Notes under the pieces: generated by a model
Told to the model about the DNA's origin: nothing
What the model saw: the letters and a program-made list of their open reading frames with translations, nothing else
Databases searched by the model: none
Source: JBFWYO01 sp050186335
GTDB lineage: Bacteria > Pseudomonadota > Alphaproteobacteria > Bin65
Assembly: GCA_050186335.1 (NCBI GenBank)
Contig: JBFWYO010000083.1
Location: forward strand, 1-21,141
Reading direction: 5' to 3'
Length of the DNA: 21,141 nt
In this document: positions 7,821 through 16,246 of the stretch, piece by piece
Numbering within the stretch: position 1 is the first letter of the stretch
How the letters are laid out: the number at the start of each line of letters is the position of its first letter
Made by a program: the position numbers and the translations under genes

Positions 7821-9128
7821 TTACTTGCAGTCGCGCGGCGTGATGTTGTTGTCCTTGGCGAACTTCGCCGCGGATTCCTCGATCATCGGGCGGATCACGT
7901 CCTTCATCGGTTCGATCCAGTCCGAGACGACCTTCCACTCCTTGCCGTCCCATTGCTGGACCAGCACTGAGCCGAAGGATTCGTGGTCGGCGCAGCTGTT
8001 CTTGACCGGCTTCATCATGCCCTTGAAGCCTAGCTGATCGAGACGCGCCTCGGTCAGGTCGAGATTCTCCATGCCTTCGCGCACCTGCTCGGCGGTGATC
8101 TTCTTGCCGTGCTTCTTGACGGCATTGCGGATCGCCTCCGTGGTGAACAGCGCGTTCACCAGGCCGCGGTTGTAGAGCACTTCGCCGATCTCGTCTTTCT
8201 TGCCCATGCCCTGCGGCTTGCCGATGACGTGCTTCAGCAAATCCTGGTGCACCTTGAACTTGGCACCCGGCGCATGGAACGTGGCCGCCAGATAGTTCTT
8301 GGCGCCCGGGCCGGCCGGCTTGACGTCGGGCTCGGCGCCCGACCACCAGCCGCCGATGAAGCGGTCCATCTTGAAGCCGATGGCGGCGGCTTCCTTGACC
8401 GCCACCTGGTTCATGACGCCCCAGCCCCACATCAGGATCCAATCCGGCTTCGACTGCCGGATCTGAAGCCAGGTCGCCTTCTGCTCCTGGCCCGGATGGT
8501 CGACGGCGAGAAGCTGCAATTCATAGCCGTGCTTCTTGCTCAGCGTCTCCAGCGTGGCGATCGGTTCCTTGCCGTACGGGCTGTTGTGATAGACCAGCGT
8601 GATCTTCTTGCCCTTCAGCTTATCCATCCCGCCTTCTTTGGCGCCGATGTATTTGACCAAGGCGCTCGCCTGGCTCCAATACGAGGTCGGCGTGGTGAAC
8701 ACCCACGGGAACACGCGCCCATCGCCCGCGTCCGTGCGGCCGTAGCCCATCGACAGGATCGGAATCTTATCGACCGTGGATTTCGGGATCAGCGCGTAGG
8801 TGATGCCCGTGCTGTACGGGTTGACGATCAGCGGGTTCTTGCTCTTGAGCTTTTCGTAGCATTCGACGCCGAGCTTGGTGTCGTACTTGGTTTCGCATTC
8901 TTCCCAGACCAGCTTGACGCCTTCGACGCCGCCGTCGCGCGCATTCAACAAGGCGAAATAGTCGTTCATCGAGTTGGCGACCGGGATGCCGTTCGGGGCA
9001 TATGGGCCCGTGCGGTAGGTCAGCAGCGGGATGAACGCATCTTCCGCCGAAGCTTGCGAGACCGCGATCGGGCTCGCGAGCAGCGCGGCCGAAAGCAAGC
9101 CGGCACTTAGTTTCTTCCATGCAGTCAT
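7821..9128 (-). CDS. Periplasmic substrate-binding protein of the liv-type ABC importer
   Basis: This 435-residue secreted protein has a signal peptide (basic MTAWKK, hydrophobic core, probable cleavage after ASA at residue 28). It then has a type I periplasmic-binding fold of the Leu/Ile/Val and amide receptor family, with segments such as VNPYSTGITYALIPK, SPYGKEP and DWILMWGWGVMNQVAVKEAA. A good ribosome-binding site (GGGAGG at 9143-9138) sits nine bases before the ATG. It is longer than classical LivJ/LivK, as is common for receptors found next to acyl-CoA ligases. The ligand may be an aromatic or other organic acid rather than an amino acid; that is inference from neighbours. Confidence 0.9.
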   Translation of the reverse strand: MTAWKKLSAGLLSAALLASPIAVSQASAEDAFIPLLTYRTGPYAPNGIPVANSMNDYFALLNARDGGVEGVKLVWEECETKYDTKLGVECYEKLKSKNPLIVNPYSTGITYALIPKSTVDKIPILSMGYGRTDAGDGRVFPWVFTTPTSYWSQASALVKYIGAKEGGMDKLKGKKITLVYHNSPYGKEPIATLETLSKKHGYELQLLAVDHPGQEQKATWLQIRQSKPDWILMWGWGVMNQVAVKEAAAIGFKMDRFIGGWWSGAEPDVKPAGPGAKNYLAATFHAPGAKFKVHQDLLKHVIGKPQGMGKKDEIGEVLYNRGLVNALFTTEAIRNAVKKHGKKITAEQVREGMENLDLTEARLDQLGFKGMMKPVKNSCADHESFGSVLVQQWDGKEWKVVSDWIEPMKDVIRPMIEESAAKFAKDNNITPRDCK

Positions 9129-9157
9129 CGGATTTATCCTCCCTAGACTATTATGGT

Positions 9158-9182
9158 GTCCCGAAACGGCATGTTTCGGGGC
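9158..9182. repeat. Perfect hairpin between livM and the binding-protein gene
   Basis: CCCGAAAC (9160-9167) and GTTTCGGG (9173-9180) form a perfect eight-base inverted repeat with a five-base loop; one wobble and one more G-C pair can extend it. It sits in the 142-base space between livM and the binding-protein gene, just upstream of the latter's ribosome-binding site. There is no T run on the minus strand after it, so it is not a classical terminator. Likely roles are an mRNA processing or stabilising structure, or an operator. Confidence 0.6.
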
Positions 9183-9270
9183 CCTGCGCTAACGCTACCA
9201 TGCCTCGCCCAAGCCGCGCAAACCTTGGGAATTTGACGGTTCCGGCCCGCCTGTGGAAGGCCGACCGGGT

Positions 9271-10347
9271 CTAATGCGGGAACGGCCACAGCCGCAGCTT
9301 TTCCTTGCCCAGCTGCCACAGGCGCGCCAGGCCGTGCGGCTCGACGATCAGGAAGAACACGATCAACGCGCCGAGCACCATGAAGCGCAGGTGATCGACC
9401 GATTCCGAGGGAATCTCGACGCCCAGGATGCTCGGCAGGTTCTTCAGGAAGATCGGCACCAGCACGATGAAGCCGGCGCCCAGGAACGAGCCCAGGATGC
9501 TGCCGAGCCCGCCGATGATGACCATGAACAGGATGTCGAACGACAGGCCAATGCTGAAAGCGAGCGTTTCGGCGTTGCCGAGATACAGGCCGACGAACAT
9601 GGCGCCAGCGACGCCGCTGTAAAAAGAACTTATTGCAAACGCAAGCAGCTTGGTGCGCAGCGGGCGGATGCCGATGATCTCGGCCGCGATATCCATGTCG
9701 CGGATCGCCATCCAGGCGCGGCCGGTCCGGCTGCGCACCAGATTCTTCGCCGCCAGCGCGAACACGATCAGCAGGACCGCGCACACGAGATACTGCGTGT
9801 GCGGCTTGGCCGCGGGGCCGGTGATCATCTCGCCGAACAAGGTGCGCGGCGGCATGGTGATCGAGCCGGTCGGGTCGTCGTTGGCGAACCAGCCGATCTT
9901 GTTGAACATCCAGGTCAGGAAAAACTGCGCCGCCAGCGTCGCGACCGCGAGGTAGAAGCCCTTGATGCGCAAACTCGGCAGGCCGAACAGAATGCCGACC
10001 GCCGCCGTGATCAGTCCGGCCACGAGAAACCAGATGACAACGTTGACCTCGGGGAACGCGGTCGTCAGCTTGAAGCTGGCATACGCGCCGACCGCCATGA
10101 ACGCCGCCGTGCCGAGCGAAATCTGCCCGCAATAGCCGGTCAGGATGTTCAGGCCGATCGCCGCCATCGAGAACACTGTGAACGGGATCAAGATCTGCGT
10201 CAGCCAATACTGGTCGGCGAACAGGTACGGCAGCGCCACGCCGATGATGACGAGCGAGACGACGACGATCCGATCCTGGGCGATCGGAAAGATCGCCTGG
10301 TCCTTCGCATAGCTGGTCTTGAACTGGCCGGATTCGCGGTACAGCAT
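9271..10347 (-). CDS. livM: LivM-type permease of the ABC importer
   Basis: A 358-residue polytopic membrane protein with the family signature NILTGYCGQISLGTAAFMAV (residues 67-86). It also carries the cytoplasmic coupling segment SRTGRAWMAIRDMDIAAEIIGI, which contacts the ATPases. It pairs with LivH to form the inner-membrane channel. About 30 polar residues precede the first helix. The ATG at 10345-10347 lies three bases after the livH stop, showing tight coupling. A 142-base gap with a hairpin separates it from the binding-protein gene that follows. Confidence 0.94.
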   Translation of the reverse strand: MLYRESGQFKTSYAKDQAIFPIAQDRIVVVSLVIIGVALPYLFADQYWLTQILIPFTVFSMAAIGLNILTGYCGQISLGTAAFMAVGAYASFKLTTAFPEVNVVIWFLVAGLITAAVGILFGLPSLRIKGFYLAVATLAAQFFLTWMFNKIGWFANDDPTGSITMPPRTLFGEMITGPAAKPHTQYLVCAVLLIVFALAAKNLVRSRTGRAWMAIRDMDIAAEIIGIRPLRTKLLAFAISSFYSGVAGAMFVGLYLGNAETLAFSIGLSFDILFMVIIGGLGSILGSFLGAGFIVLVPIFLKNLPSILGVEIPSESVDHLRFMVLGALIVFFLIVEPHGLARLWQLGKEKLRLWPFPH

Positions 10348-10350
10348 CGC

Positions 10351-11274
10351 CTACACCCGCTCGATGATTTTTTCGCCGAACAGGCCCTGCGGCCGGAACA
10401 GCAGGAAGGCCAACGCCATGACATAGGCGAACCAGTTTTCGGTCGCACCGCCGAACAGCGAGCCGATATAGACTTCGAACAGCTTCTCGCCGATGCCGAT
10501 GATGATGCCGCCGACGATGGCGCCCGGCACCGAGGTGAAGCCGCCCAGGATCAGCACCGGCAGCGCCTTGAGCGCGATCAGCGACAGGCTGAACTGCACG
10601 CCGCTGGCCGCACCCCACATCACGCCGGCGACCAGGGCGACGAAGCCGGCGACCGCCCACACGATGATCCAGATCGCGCGCAGCGAAATGCCGACCGACA
10701 GCGCCGCCTGATGATCGTCGGCGACCGCGCGGAGCGCGCGGCCGACCCGCGTTTTCTGGAAGAAGATCGCCAAGATGGCCACCAGGATGCCGGCAACCCC
10801 GGCCGCGAACAGGTCGAAGATCTGAATCTGTGCGCCCGCGATCTCGAAATTGCCGGTCGGGATGCCGACGTCGAGCGCTTTGACATTGCCGCCCCACAGG
10901 ATCTCGCCGAATCCTTCGAGGAAGAACGTCAGTCCGATCGTCGCCATGAACAGGATGATCTGCTCCTGGTTCACCATGTGGCGCAGGATGAAGAATTCGA
11001 CCGCGAACGCGAGGACGACCATCACCAGCATGGTGATCGGCAAGGCCAGCCAGAACGAGAATTTCGGGAACGTGTAGCTGCCCGCGAACGGGATGTGAAT
11101 CGGCCCGCCGTCCATCAGGCCGGCCAGGAACAGCGCCGCGAACAGCAGCATGATGCCCTGGGCGAAATTGAACACGCCCGAAGCCTTGTAGATCAGCACG
11201 AATCCGAGCGCCACCAGCGAGTACATCACGCCGGTCAACATGCCGCCGATCAACACTTCGAAGAAAAACGCCAT
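10351..11274 (-). CDS. livH: LivH-type permease of the ABC importer
   Basis: A 307-residue hydrophobic protein with the LivH N-terminal pattern LVALGFVLIYKASGVFNFAQ (residues 20-39). The coupling loop TRVGRALRAVADDHQAALSV and the conserved GGFTSVPGAIVGGIIIGIGE segment follow. It is the partner of LivM. The ATG at 11272-11274 is preceded by a purine-rich site (AGAGGGA). It lies 30 bases after the livG stop, in the same operon. The assignment to the family is firm; the substrate is not determined by the permease sequence. Confidence 0.94.
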   Translation of the reverse strand: MAFFFEVLIGGMLTGVMYSLVALGFVLIYKASGVFNFAQGIMLLFAALFLAGLMDGGPIHIPFAGSYTFPKFSFWLALPITMLVMVVLAFAVEFFILRHMVNQEQIILFMATIGLTFFLEGFGEILWGGNVKALDVGIPTGNFEIAGAQIQIFDLFAAGVAGILVAILAIFFQKTRVGRALRAVADDHQAALSVGISLRAIWIIVWAVAGFVALVAGVMWGAASGVQFSLSLIALKALPVLILGGFTSVPGAIVGGIIIGIGEKLFEVYIGSLFGGATENWFAYVMALAFLLFRPQGLFGEKIIERV

Positions 11275-11304
11275 GCTTCCCTCTGGCTCCGCCCGTGCGA
11301 TCCT

Positions 11305-12105
11305 TCAGTGCGCCACGCCCAAGTACGCGTCGATCACTTCTTGATTTGCGCGCACCGTGGCCGGCGGACCGTCGGCGATCTTGCGGCCGTAATCGAGCAC
11401 TACAACGCGGTCCGAAATATCCATCACGACGCCCATATCGTGCTCGATCAGCGCGATGGTCGTGCCGAATTCCTCGTTCACGTCGAGCACGAAACGCGAC
11501 ATGTCTTCCTTTTCCTCGACGTTCATGCCGGCCATCGGCTCGTCGAGCAGCAGCAGCTTCGGCTCCATGGCCAGCGCCCGGCCGAGTTCCACGCGCTTCT
11601 GCAGGCCGTAGGGCAGGCGGCCGACCGGCACGCGGCGGATCGCCTGAATTTCCAGAAAGTCGATGATGCGCTCGACATACTCGCGCTGACGCAGCTCTTC
11701 GTTCTGCGACGGGCCGTAATAGAGCGCATCGAGCAGAAAGTGACCCCGCGTTTTCAGCAGCCGGCCGGTCATGATGTTGTCGAGCGTCGACATGCCCTTG
11801 AACAGCGCAACGTTCTGAAACGTCCGCGCGATGCCGCTTTTCGCGGCATGGTACGGCCGCATTTGCGTGCGCACGACGCCCTGGTAGGTGATCGTCCCCT
11901 TCTGCGGGTGGTAGAATCCGTTGATCACGTTCAGCATCGACGTCTTGCCGGCGCCGTTCGGGCCGATGATCGAAAATATCTCGTGCTCTCGGATGCTCAG
12001 GCTGATCTCGGTCAGCGCCTTCACGCCGCCGAACGACAGGCTGATATTGTCGACGCTCAGCAGCACATCGCCGATTTTCTTCTGGTGCGCTTCGTTCATG
12101 CTCAC
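11305..12105 (-). CDS. livG: LivG-type ATPase of the ABC importer
   Basis: The product (266 residues) has Walker A GPNGAGKT (48-55), the signature region LPYGLQKRVELGRAL, Walker B LLLLDEPMAGMN, and a LivG-type C terminus (RVVVLDYGRKIADGPPATVRANQEVIDAYLG). It is the second ATPase of the importer. The start is either the GTG at 12103-12105, which overlaps the stop of the acyl-CoA synthetase (GTGA), or the ATG two codons later at 12097-12099. The GTG overlap was taken, but the choice hardly changes the protein. It ends 30 bases before livH. Confidence 0.93.
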   Translation of the reverse strand: MSMNEAHQKKIGDVLLSVDNISLSFGGVKALTEISLSIREHEIFSIIGPNGAGKTSMLNVINGFYHPQKGTITYQGVVRTQMRPYHAAKSGIARTFQNVALFKGMSTLDNIMTGRLLKTRGHFLLDALYYGPSQNEELRQREYVERIIDFLEIQAIRRVPVGRLPYGLQKRVELGRALAMEPKLLLLDEPMAGMNVEEKEDMSRFVLDVNEEFGTTIALIEHDMGVVMDISDRVVVLDYGRKIADGPPATVRANQEVIDAYLGVAH

Positions 12106-14054
12106 GCGGCCTGCTTCACCGGCACGGTTGCCAGGGCATCGGCCTTCGCGTCCCTGATCTTGAGGTCGGCTTTGATCGTGCCGGTGCGCCCGTCCTCGAA
12201 CTTCACCTGCGCCTCGACGTTGACGTGCTGCGCACCACTATAGAGCGCGTCGATGATCGCGCTATAGCGTTCGGCGATGAAGCCGCGGCGCACTTTGCGC
12301 GTCCGGGTCAGCTCGCCGTCGTCGGCGTCCAACTCCTTGTGCAGCAGCACGAAGCGCTTGATCTGCGATCCGGCAAGCTGCGGATCGTTGGCCAGATCGC
12401 GGTTCACCTGTTCGATATTTTCCTGGACCAGGTCGTAGACCAGATCCTTGCTCGCCAACTCCTGATACGAAGAATACGCCACGCCGCGCTTTTCCGCCCA
12501 GTTGCCGACCGCATCCATGTCGATCGAAATCAGCGCGGTGGTGAAATCGCGCTCGTGGCCGAACGTCACCGCTTCGCGGATCGACGGGAAGAATTTCAGC
12601 TTGTTTTCGATGTACTTCGGCGCGAACAGCGAGCCGTTCTTGAGTTTGCCGACATCCTTGGCGCGGTCGATGATGTGCAGGTGGCCTTCTTTGTCGATGA
12701 AGCCCGCGTCGCCGGTCTTGACCCAGCCGTCGGCGGTCTTGGTCGCCGCGGTCGCTTCGGCGTTCTTGAAATACTCCTTGAACACGCCCGGGCTGCGGTA
12801 CAGCACCTCGCCGTTCTCGTCGATCTTCAGTTCGACCATCGGCACGGCCTTGCCGACCGTATCCGAGCGCACTTCGCCGTTCGGCTGGATGGTCAGGAAC
12901 ACCGAGGCTTCGGTCTGGCCGTACAGCTGCTTCAGGTTCATCCCGAGCGAGCGGAAGAAATCGAAAATGTCCGGGCCGATCGCCTCGCCGGCGGTGTAGG
13001 CGAGTTTCACGCGCGTGAAGCCGAGCGTGTTCTTGAGCGGTCCGTAGACCAGAACATTGCCGATCCAGTACTGCACGCGATCCCACAGCGACACCGGTCG
13101 GCCGTCCAGCAGCTTCGGGCCCACGCGCTTGGCCAGCGCCATGTAGTTCTTGAATAATGCGCGCTTGAGCCGGCCGGCGTCCTCCATCCGGATCATCACG
13201 TTGGTCAGAATGGTTTCGAAGATACGCGGCGGCGCGAAGAAGAAGGTCGGGCCGATTTCGCGCAGATCCTGCATCACCGTGGCGCTGCTTTCCGGGCAAT
13301 TGACGCAATAGCCGGTCAGGTACGACTGGGCGATCGAAAAGATATTGTCGCCGACCCAGGCCATCGGCAGGTAGGCGAGGATTTCCTCCTTATCCGACAG
13401 GCCCTCGAACTGGATCGAGTTGCGCGCGGTGATGATCAGATTGTCGAAGCTGAGCACCACGCCCTTCGGCTGCCCGGTCGTGCCCGACGTATAGAGCATG
13501 ATCGCGGCATCGCCGCCCTCGCCGGCGGCGACGCTTTTTTCGTAGAAGCCCGGATTGGCGGCCGAAAATTCGCGCCCCATGGTTTCGAGCTTTTCCATGC
13601 TGCGCAGGAACGGCTGCGCATAATTGCGCATGCCGCGCTGATCGCAGAACACGATCTCCTGCAGGCATTTCGACTTGCTCTTGATCTCGAGCAGTTTGTC
13701 GACCTGTTCCTGGTCCTCGACGACGGCGAAACGCGTTTCCGCGTGATCCAGCACGAACAGCATTTCCGGGCCCGGCGCGTCCTGGTAGATCGGCACCGGC
13801 ACGGCGCCCAGCGCCTGCGCCGCGACGACCGTCCAGTAAAGATGCGGGCGGTTGTCGCCGACCACGGCGATCTTGTCGCCGCGCCCGACGCCGAGCGCCG
13901 CCAGACCGCAGGCGATCAGTTCGACCTCGCGGCGCACATCGCGCCAAGTGTGGGTCTGCCAGATGCCGTAGGCTTTCTCGCGAATCGCCGGCCGCGTCGG
14001 ACGCGTGCGCGCGTTCGCGTCGAGCAGCTTCGGAAACGTGTCCGCTCCGGCCAT
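12102..14054 (-). CDS. AMP-dependent long-chain-type acyl-CoA synthetase
   Basis: The 650-residue enzyme makes acyl-CoA from a carboxylic acid, ATP and CoA. It has the P-loop MLYTSGTTGQPKGV (187-200), the YGQTE-type motif LKQLYGQTEASV, GWVKTGDAGFIDKEGHLHIIDR and the region KDVGKLKNGSLFAPKYIENKLKFFP. This is the FadD15/FAA-like long-chain subgroup, often found as first gene of liv-type clusters. The ATG at 14052-14054 has a strong ribosome-binding site (GGGAGG, 14065-14060, five bases away); the open frame goes 27 codons further but has no such site. It is the first gene of the operon and overlaps livG. The acid activated could be aliphatic or arylalkanoic. Confidence 0.88.
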   Translation of the reverse strand: MAGADTFPKLLDANARTRPTRPAIREKAYGIWQTHTWRDVRREVELIACGLAALGVGRGDKIAVVGDNRPHLYWTVVAAQALGAVPVPIYQDAPGPEMLFVLDHAETRFAVVEDQEQVDKLLEIKSKSKCLQEIVFCDQRGMRNYAQPFLRSMEKLETMGREFSAANPGFYEKSVAAGEGGDAAIMLYTSGTTGQPKGVVLSFDNLIITARNSIQFEGLSDKEEILAYLPMAWVGDNIFSIAQSYLTGYCVNCPESSATVMQDLREIGPTFFFAPPRIFETILTNVMIRMEDAGRLKRALFKNYMALAKRVGPKLLDGRPVSLWDRVQYWIGNVLVYGPLKNTLGFTRVKLAYTAGEAIGPDIFDFFRSLGMNLKQLYGQTEASVFLTIQPNGEVRSDTVGKAVPMVELKIDENGEVLYRSPGVFKEYFKNAEATAATKTADGWVKTGDAGFIDKEGHLHIIDRAKDVGKLKNGSLFAPKYIENKLKFFPSIREAVTFGHERDFTTALISIDMDAVGNWAEKRGVAYSSYQELASKDLVYDLVQENIEQVNRDLANDPQLAGSQIKRFVLLHKELDADDGELTRTRKVRRGFIAERYSAIIDALYSGAQHVNVEAQVKFEDGRTGTIKADLKIRDAKADALATVPVKQAA

Positions 14055-14195
14055 AACATCCTCCCGATGCGTCCGCTCCGCCGAACGCCCGTGCGGGCAC
14101 CGGCATCGAAATGCGGACGCAAGCAATTTTGTCATGTCAGAAATCGCGCCGGCAGTGCCGGACGCAACGAACTCTGAACGACCTCCCAGACCGCG

Positions 14196-14262
14196 GCGGG
14201 TACTTATTTTTTTATTACCCGCTCAACCTGTCCTAGCTACTCAAATTGCGTCCTAGGGTCAA
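14196..14262 (-). promoter_or_regulatory. Possible promoter/operator region ahead of the liv operon
   Basis: The 292 bases between the MBL hydrolase stop and the acyl-CoA synthetase start hold an AT-rich island. Within it are an inverted repeat GCGGGTA (14196-14202) / TACCCGC (14216-14222) with a 13-base T-rich spacer, and a direct repeat GTCCTAG at 14230-14236 and 14250-14256, exactly 20 bases apart. On the minus strand TTGACC (14262-14257) stands 17 bases from TAGCTA (14239-14234), a good -35 with a poor -10. The repeats look like regulator sites; the inverted repeat could alternatively end the transcript coming from the MBL gene. Confidence 0.35.
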
Positions 14263-14346
14263 GGCGCGCGAACGGGCCGCCGGGGCCGAGACAGGCCGGA
14301 TTCCGCCGTTTTGCGACAAAGTGATGGGCGCCGGAGGGGGCTTCGG

Positions 14347-15426
14347 TCAGGCCGCCAGGCGGCGGAACCGCAATGTCCCGTTCGAATCGCGCGCGCGCCG
14401 GATTTCGCGCCGGCCGACCAGCAGCGACAAGTGCGCCAGCGTCTCGCTGACGGCAAACCCGAGCTGATATGTATCGAGCGTCCGGTTGAACAGCGCCGGC
14501 ACCAGTTCCGTCGTCGTCTTGCCGTCGTCGTTGACCGCGTTGCGCAACCGCTCCAGTCGAACCTCGTGATGCTCGATCAGCTGATCGACGCGCGCGTGCA
14601 GCCCGCGGAACGGAAAATTGTGCGACGGCAGAACCAGCGTGTCCGGATGCAGACGCTTGAACTGCGGCAACGTCTCCAGATAGTCGGCCAGCGGGTTGGC
14701 CTCGGGCTCGTTCGGCCACACGCCGATATTGGGCGTTATTTTCGGCAGAATCTGATCGCCGGCGATCAGCACCTTAAGCTCGGCGGAGTAGAGGCAGGCA
14801 TGTTCGGGCGAGTGGCCGGTGCCGATCAGAATCTCCCACGCGACGCCGTTGATCTCGATCTTGTCGCCGGCGCGGATGCGCAAATGGCGTACCGGCGGCG
14901 CGGTGACGCGGTTGCGATAGGTGTCGCGTCCGGCGAACATCTTGTCGGCGACCTCCGCCGACAGCCCGTGCGACATGTAGAACGGAATCTGTGCGTCGTG
15001 GTTGGTCGCCTCGACGTCGAGAAACAGCATGCGCGCCATCAGCCATTCCATGCGCGGCATGGTGAGGTCGACGCCGAAGCGTTCCGACAGCCAGCCGCCC
15101 AGGCCCATGTGATCCGGGTGGAAGTGCGTGACGATCAATTTGCTGACCGGCTTACCGCCCGGCTTGGCGATCGCCAGGCGCGTGAAGATGCTTTCCCAGA
15201 TGGCTTTGGTTTCGGCGTTGGCCAGGCCCATGTCGACCAGCGTCCAGCTGTCGTTGTCCTCGAGCAGCCACAGGTTGATGTGGTCGAGCGCGAACGGCAG
15301 CGGCATGCGCAGCCAGTGGATGCCGGGCACCACTTCGAACGTGTCGCCCGGATCGGGCATGCCGTCGAAGGGGAATACCAGGCCCGGAATCTCGAGGCGC
15401 GGGGCCGGGCGCAGGGCGGTTTTCAT
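14347..15426 (-). CDS. Metallo-beta-lactamase-fold hydrolase of the box cluster
   Basis: The 359-residue protein has the metal-binding motif THFHPDHMG (His101, His103, Asp105, His106). His205 in GTGHSPEH, Asp224 in AGDQIL and His269 in PSHNFPF follow, so both metal sites look complete. A C-terminal region after about residue 280 resembles the winged-helix tail of LACTB2-like hydrolases. A thioester or lactone hydrolase is a reasonable guess, for example one recovering CoA from dead-end acyl-CoAs of the benzoyl-CoA pathway, but the substrate is unknown. The ATG at 15424-15426 overlaps the stop of the alpha/beta hydrolase by four bases (ATGA), so the two are coupled. It is the last gene of the boxD operon. 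Confidence 0.87.
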   Translation of the reverse strand: MKTALRPAPRLEIPGLVFPFDGMPDPGDTFEVVPGIHWLRMPLPFALDHINLWLLEDNDSWTLVDMGLANAETKAIWESIFTRLAIAKPGGKPVSKLIVTHFHPDHMGLGGWLSERFGVDLTMPRMEWLMARMLFLDVEATNHDAQIPFYMSHGLSAEVADKMFAGRDTYRNRVTAPPVRHLRIRAGDKIEINGVAWEILIGTGHSPEHACLYSAELKVLIAGDQILPKITPNIGVWPNEPEANPLADYLETLPQFKRLHPDTLVLPSHNFPFRGLHARVDQLIEHHEVRLERLRNAVNDDGKTTTELVPALFNRTLDTYQLGFAVSETLAHLSLLVGRREIRRARDSNGTLRFRRLAA

Positions 15427-16217
15427 GCAGCACTCGCTTTCTGAGGCGTAAGTTTTTCGGCAAAGCGTCCGAACGTATTTAAGGTCGCTTCGCGCTGGTC
15501 GCGGTGCGGCGAATGTCCGCAGGCCGGGAGCAGTACCAGTTCGGCACGGCCGCCGGAATGCGATTTGATCGACTCGAGCTGCTTGGGCGTGCCGTATTCG
15601 TCGTCCGCGCCCTGGATGACCAGAATCGGGCAGGCAATCTTCGGCACCAGCGCCTCGATGTTCCAGGCGGCGAATTGCGGCAGCAGCCAGGTGACGTTCC
15701 AGCCGAAGAACGCGCTGTCGACGTCGGCGTGATAGCGCGCCAGCTTCTGGCGCAGATCGGTTTCCTCGTAGGCCACGCGCGCCTTGGCGATCGACAGGGT
15801 GGTGACCTTTTCGACGAACACGTGCGGCGCCATGACCGCAACGCCGAGCGGCGCGGGCTCGATGCCGCTGCCGGCGTAGATCAGCGCGATCGAGGCGCCG
15901 TCGCTGTGACCGAATAATATCGGCCTGCGGATGTCCAGCGTGCGCAGCAGATCGCGCAGATCGACCTGCGCTTCGCGGTGCATGTAATCGGTGCCGTGCG
16001 GGAACTGCTTGATCGGGTCCGACTTGCCGTAGCCCCAGCGGCTGTACGCGACCACCGGCAGGCCGGTGCGCTCGGCGACGGCGGCCGGAAAATCGCGCCA
16101 CATGGCGACCGAGCCCAGGCCCTCGTGCAGCATGACGACGACCGGCCGTTCCGGGCCGGTTTGCGGGCCGAACCGTTCGAATTCGATCTTGTGGCCACCG
16201 GCCTGCACGAACGCCAT
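15423..16217 (-). CDS. Alpha/beta hydrolase of the box cluster
   Basis: A 264-residue alpha/beta-hydrolase with the oxyanion segment LHEGLGSVAMW (30-40), nucleophile elbow GHSDG (Ser105), acid at Asp205/Asp206 in GADDEYG, and His235 in CGHSPH, so the triad is complete. The type is like enol-lactonase or carboxylic ester hydrolases. In this setting it could open a lactone or hydrolyse an off-pathway CoA ester formed near the BoxC/BoxD step; that is inference. The ATG at 16215-16217 lies 29 bases after the DUF4863 stop. The open frame extends much further upstream inside DUF4863, but the homologous N terminus MAFVQAGGHKIEFERFG supports this start. Confidence 0.86.
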   Translation of the reverse strand: MAFVQAGGHKIEFERFGPQTGPERPVVVMLHEGLGSVAMWRDFPAAVAERTGLPVVAYSRWGYGKSDPIKQFPHGTDYMHREAQVDLRDLLRTLDIRRPILFGHSDGASIALIYAGSGIEPAPLGVAVMAPHVFVEKVTTLSIAKARVAYEETDLRQKLARYHADVDSAFFGWNVTWLLPQFAAWNIEALVPKIACPILVIQGADDEYGTPKQLESIKSHSGGRAELVLLPACGHSPHRDQREATLNTFGRFAEKLTPQKASAA

Positions 16218-16246
16218 TGTAGGTCCCTGGTAAGCGGCCGCGCGGC

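Noticed and set aside
9158..9182. Reading the livM/receptor hairpin as an intrinsic terminator
   Set aside because: On the minus strand it is followed by mixed sequence (ACACCATAATAG) without a T tract, and the receptor and livF clearly belong with the importer genes upstream.
9253..12243. Plus-strand open frame of nearly 1000 codons antisense to livG, livH and livM
   Set aside because: It is opposite three firmly identified genes, and its translation is rich in Arg, His, Gln, Asp and Ala with no motif or membrane segment. It is the usual antisense shadow in GC-rich DNA.
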